Of a DNA stretch of 64,000 nucleotides, positions 61,822 through 64,000 are shown in pieces. The notes beneath the pieces are model-generated. The model did not search any database, was not told where the DNA came from, and saw nothing but the letters and a program-made list of their open reading frames with translations. The stretch is from the NCBI GenBank assembly GCA_005790505.1, contig SXUP01000042.1, forward strand, positions 108,955 to 172,954, in the 5' to 3' direction. Origin of the DNA: Actinomycetota bacterium. Lineage in GTDB: Bacteria; Actinomycetota; Acidimicrobiia; Acidimicrobiales; Ilumatobacteraceae. Position 1 is the first letter of the stretch. The number at the start of each line of letters is the position of its first letter. The position numbers and the translations under genes were made by a program.

Positions 61822-63417
61822 TTATTGAGTGGGGTCGGTGTCGGCAAGAATAGGAATGAGTGTCAATTCTGGTTCATCTTTTTCTAGTCTCTGTAGTCGA
61901 TAGCGATTTTCAAATAAGGCTACGAGAGCACCGTCACCTCGGCGCAAAATGCGGATTCCACCAATGTGACGCAGACGCTCAATGCTGGCAGTGTCAGTGA
62001 CCCTGATCGCTTGATATGAAGCAAATTGCATATCAACAGGTGCGTTGAATTCATGTTCTAGGCGGTATGCGAATACTTCAATCTGCAGTGCTCCAACCGC
62101 GGCAAGAACTGGGTCTGCCTCGGCAACATCCAAGTCCCGCAGCACCTGCACAACACCCTCTTCGTCAAGTTGGGCCAGGCCCCGCCGAAACTGCTTAAAA
62201 CGTCCCATGTCGAGTGGACGTGCAACCGCATAAACTTCAGGGGCAAATCTCGGTAGAGGTGGATATGAGACACGTGACCCTGCGTACAGAGTGTCTCCAA
62301 TTTGTAATCCAGTCGCGTTGACGAGGCCAATAATGTCTCCCGGATACGCATCTTCAATTGTTTCTCGATCAGAACCGAACGCTGTCGTGGCATATTTTGT
62401 ACCAACTGCTCTGCCAGTCCGCGCACAAGAGACATCCATTGCCCGCTCAAAATGCCCAGAACAGACCCGTGCAAAGGCCAAACGGTCTCTGTGGTTGGGG
62501 TCCATATTTGCTTGAACCTTGAAGACAAAGGCTGAAAAAGGACTCTCAAGAGTGCGTGCTGCTCCGGAGTCATCTATGCGTGGCGCTGGCGCTGGCGCTA
62601 AATCGACTGCTGCATCTAAAAGCATGCGAACACCAAAGTTTGTCAGTGCTGATCCGACAAAAACTGGAGTGGAGACACCTGCAAGAAAACTCTCAGCGTC
62701 AACGTTAGCCCCGATAGCGTCGAGGAGGGCACAAGCATCAAGGGCTGCCGTCCATGAAGTTCCCTCCTCTGCTGCTGCACGCGTGGTCTCAACTAATTCT
62801 TCAGGGGCTGCTGATGAGCCACCGCTTGTGCGAGTAAATCGAATGTAGTCACCATTGCGTCGATCAATGACGCCCCGAAAATCTCCTGGGATACCAACAG
62901 GCCATACTGCTGGTGTTGGACGCAGCCCGATTTTCTGCTCTATTTCATCAAGCAACTCAAGCGGATCTTTTCCTGGTCTGTCAAATTTATTAAGAAATGT
63001 CAATACTGGAAGCCCGCGTGCCTTGCACACCTGAAACAATTTCAGTGTCTGGGCTTCAATGCCCTTGGCGGTGTCAAGAACCATGATTACCGCGTCCACG
63101 GCGGCAAGCACTCGGTAAGTATCTTCGGAGAAATCTTTATGACCAGGTGTGTCAAGCAAGTTGAACATGTACCCACGATATGGAAATTGCATCACCGCAG
63201 ATGAAATCGAGATGCCACGTTGTTTCTCTATCTCCATCCAGTCAGATGTCGAGGCACGACGATTATCGCGAGCATGCACCGCTCCAGCTTCTTGCACAGC
63301 GCCGGCATAGAGCAAAAACTTCTCCGTGAGGGTTGTCTTGCCAGCATCAGGATGGCTGATTATTGCAAAGGTGCGCCGCTGTTGGGCTTCCTTGAGGACA
63401 TCAGTTATCGTGCTCAC
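61822..63417 (-). CDS. prfC: Peptide chain release factor 3
   Basis: A 531-residue translational GTPase. G1 is SHPDAGKT (about 21-28), G3 DTPGH and G4 NKFD; the C-terminal domain has the RF3 pattern of PVDMQFASYQAIRV. RF3 removes RF1/RF2 from ribosomes after peptide release. GTG at 63417 gives the family length. The frame is open a further 77 codons upstream, but those residues are unlike RF3 and overlap the divergent gene. Confidence 0.92.
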   Translation of the reverse strand: MSTITDVLKEAQQRRTFAIISHPDAGKTTLTEKFLLYAGAVQEAGAVHARDNRRASTSDWMEIEKQRGISISSAVMQFPYRGYMFNLLDTPGHKDFSEDTYRVLAAVDAVIMVLDTAKGIEAQTLKLFQVCKARGLPVLTFLNKFDRPGKDPLELLDEIEQKIGLRPTPAVWPVGIPGDFRGVIDRRNGDYIRFTRTSGGSSAAPEELVETTRAAAEEGTSWTAALDACALLDAIGANVDAESFLAGVSTPVFVGSALTNFGVRMLLDAAVDLAPAPAPRIDDSGAARTLESPFSAFVFKVQANMDPNHRDRLAFARVCSGHFERAMDVSCARTGRAVGTKYATTAFGSDRETIEDAYPGDIIGLVNATGLQIGDTLYAGSRVSYPPLPRFAPEVYAVARPLDMGRFKQFRRGLAQLDEEGVVQVLRDLDVAEADPVLAAVGALQIEVFAYRLEHEFNAPVDMQFASYQAIRVTDTASIERLRHIGGIRILRRGDGALVALFENRYRLQRLEKDEPELTLIPILADTDPTQ

Positions 63418-63449
63418 TGTGTCGCTCGATTTTTTTGCATTGCCTATAG

Positions 63450-63478
63450 ACGCTATCTGCCACACCCGTCGATAGCGT
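63450..63478. promoter_or_regulatory. Inverted repeat between prfC and the phosphatase gene
   Basis: acgctatc (63450-63457) and gatagcgt (63471-63478) form a perfect 8-base inverted repeat with centres 21 bases apart, two turns of helix, in the 72-base divergent region. This is a typical spacing for a dimeric regulator's operator. The last half-site is 11 bases before the phosphatase ATG. Confidence 0.4.
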
Positions 63479-63489
63479 ACATTTAAGAG

Positions 63490-64000
63490 ATGACTAGTTG
63501 GAATACAACAGGTGGCATTCACGAGATTCCACTCGCAGGCATGTCCGGTCGGCTGATGCTCTGCGGCAAACATTTTATTGGACCAAATGTCCAAGTCGCC
63601 CTTGAACTTTTGCGAGATCCAACTGTTGTGTGTTTGGTACAACGCCACGAACTAGAGCACCGTTACGATGAGTACATCGAATGGCTTGAAAATAATGTTG
63701 GCTCAGGGGCAATTTGGTTTCCAATCCCTGATCTAGATGCTCCTTCGTTGAAAGATGGAATAAACCTTTGCAGGATGATTCATTCAGGTGTGTGCAGTGG
63801 TGGGGACTATATTGTGCATTGTGCTGCTGGAATTGGCCGATCTGGCACTATCGCGGCTGCAGTGCTCATGCTGAATGGGTTATCGTTTGATGAATCAGTA
63901 ATTCATGTCAGGACACACCGACCAATGGCTGGTCCAGAGACAGGAAAACAGACGGATTTCCTAAGGGCGCTACAGGACAAACTCAGTGATCTATTACCGC
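63490..64000 (+). CDS. Dual-specificity (tyrosine) protein phosphatase, partial
   Basis: The frame from ATG 63490 is open to the end of the window (170 full codons, no stop). The P-loop is HCAAGIGRSG, with nucleophile C111 and R117; the general acid is probably D81 or D83 in FPIPDLDAP. This is the cysteine-dependent phosphatase fold of dual-specificity and actinobacterial tyrosine phosphatases. The N-terminal part up to about residue 75 contains LEWL-like helix IEWLENN. The C-terminus and any further domain lie outside the window. Start codon assigned on its position after the divergent region; the ribosome site is weak (AAGAG next to ATG). Confidence 0.82.
   Translation, partial: MTSWNTTGGIHEIPLAGMSGRLMLCGKHFIGPNVQVALELLRDPTVVCLVQRHELEHRYDEYIEWLENNVGSGAIWFPIPDLDAPSLKDGINLCRMIHSGVCSGGDYIVHCAAGIGRSGTIAAAVLMLNGLSFDESVIHVRTHRPMAGPETGKQTDFLRALQDKLSDLLP

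Noticed and set aside
63418..63648. 77-residue N-terminal extension of release factor 3
   Set aside because: The extra residues are not RF3-like and overlap the divergent phosphatase gene; GTG at 63417 gives the family length.
1..64000. tRNA, rRNA, CRISPR arrays, insertion sequences, prophage or integrative elements
   Set aside because: No cloverleaf-like sequence, repeat array, transposase, integrase or phage gene was seen, and the intergenic gaps are too short to hide most of these.

Overview
The window looks like chromosomal DNA of an actinobacterium, most likely class Acidimicrobiia (Ilumatobacter-like, freshwater or marine plankton). The supporting markers are a WhiB1-type iron-sulfur regulator next to a PdtaS-type histidine kinase, a DUF3107 gene, F420-type LLM and PPOX oxidoreductases, an SCO6745-family gene, DUF5522 and DUF2256 miniproteins, and very tight packing with many ATGA/GTGA overlaps. 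The class-level call is inference. I found no rRNA, tRNA, CRISPR, prophage or insertion sequence, and no stretch above about 300 bases lacks a gene.

Layout. 1-5988: a System I cytochrome c maturation operon (ccmA-end, B, C, D, E, F, G, H, I). 5989-13059: a SixA-like phosphatase, a sulfite-oxidase-fold molybdoenzyme, a SufR-like regulator divergent from an Mrp/ApbC ATPase, DUF3107, then PdtaS and WhiB1 convergent, a glycerophosphodiesterase and an FAH-family enzyme. 13155-18017: a large alpha/beta hydrolase, a SnoaL-like protein, a membrane-embedded spermidine-synthase-like protein and a cupin. 18100-28869: one overlapping purine operon purS-purS-purL, purQ, purC, purE (class II), purF, purD-purM fusion, purN, guaB. 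It covers most steps from PRPP to CAIR/SAICAR plus the guanine branch; purK is not needed with a class II PurE. 28926-34069: SDR, SCO6745 protein, two transporters, aldo/keto reductase, NUDIX. 34107-37192: a TauD-type dioxygenase and an arylsulfatase, probably for organosulfate use. 37318-42594: a branched-chain amino-acid-type (HAAT) ABC transporter, livHMGF plus a convergent substrate-binding lipoprotein. 42801-52254: DUF2256, aldehyde dehydrogenase, a NUDIX-fold protein, a Nei-like glycosylase, PPOX protein, a MacB/FtsX-type exporter, 1-Cys peroxiredoxin, FolD and a DUF1295 membrane protein. 52298-64000: a secreted subtilase, a CocE-type lipoprotein hydrolase, DUF554, Bcp peroxiredoxin, small proteins, an LLM oxidoreductase, two Gfo/Idh/MocA dehydrogenases, release factor 3 and a partial dual-specificity phosphatase.

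The most unusual item is the substrate-binding lipoprotein at 41266-42594. Its canonical C-terminal segment comes directly after the lipoprotein signal, and the canonical N-terminal segment follows, so the fold is a circular permutation. The matching LivH permease carries a signal peptide and an extracytoplasmic carboxypeptidase-regulatory-like domain in front of its membrane part. The purine operon is also architecturally unusual: a tandem PurS fused to PurL, a class II PurE next to PurC as in animal PAICS, and a PurD-PurM fusion followed by PurN as in animal GART. A Nei-like protein has changed catalytic positions, and the sulfatase has Ser in place of the motif proline.
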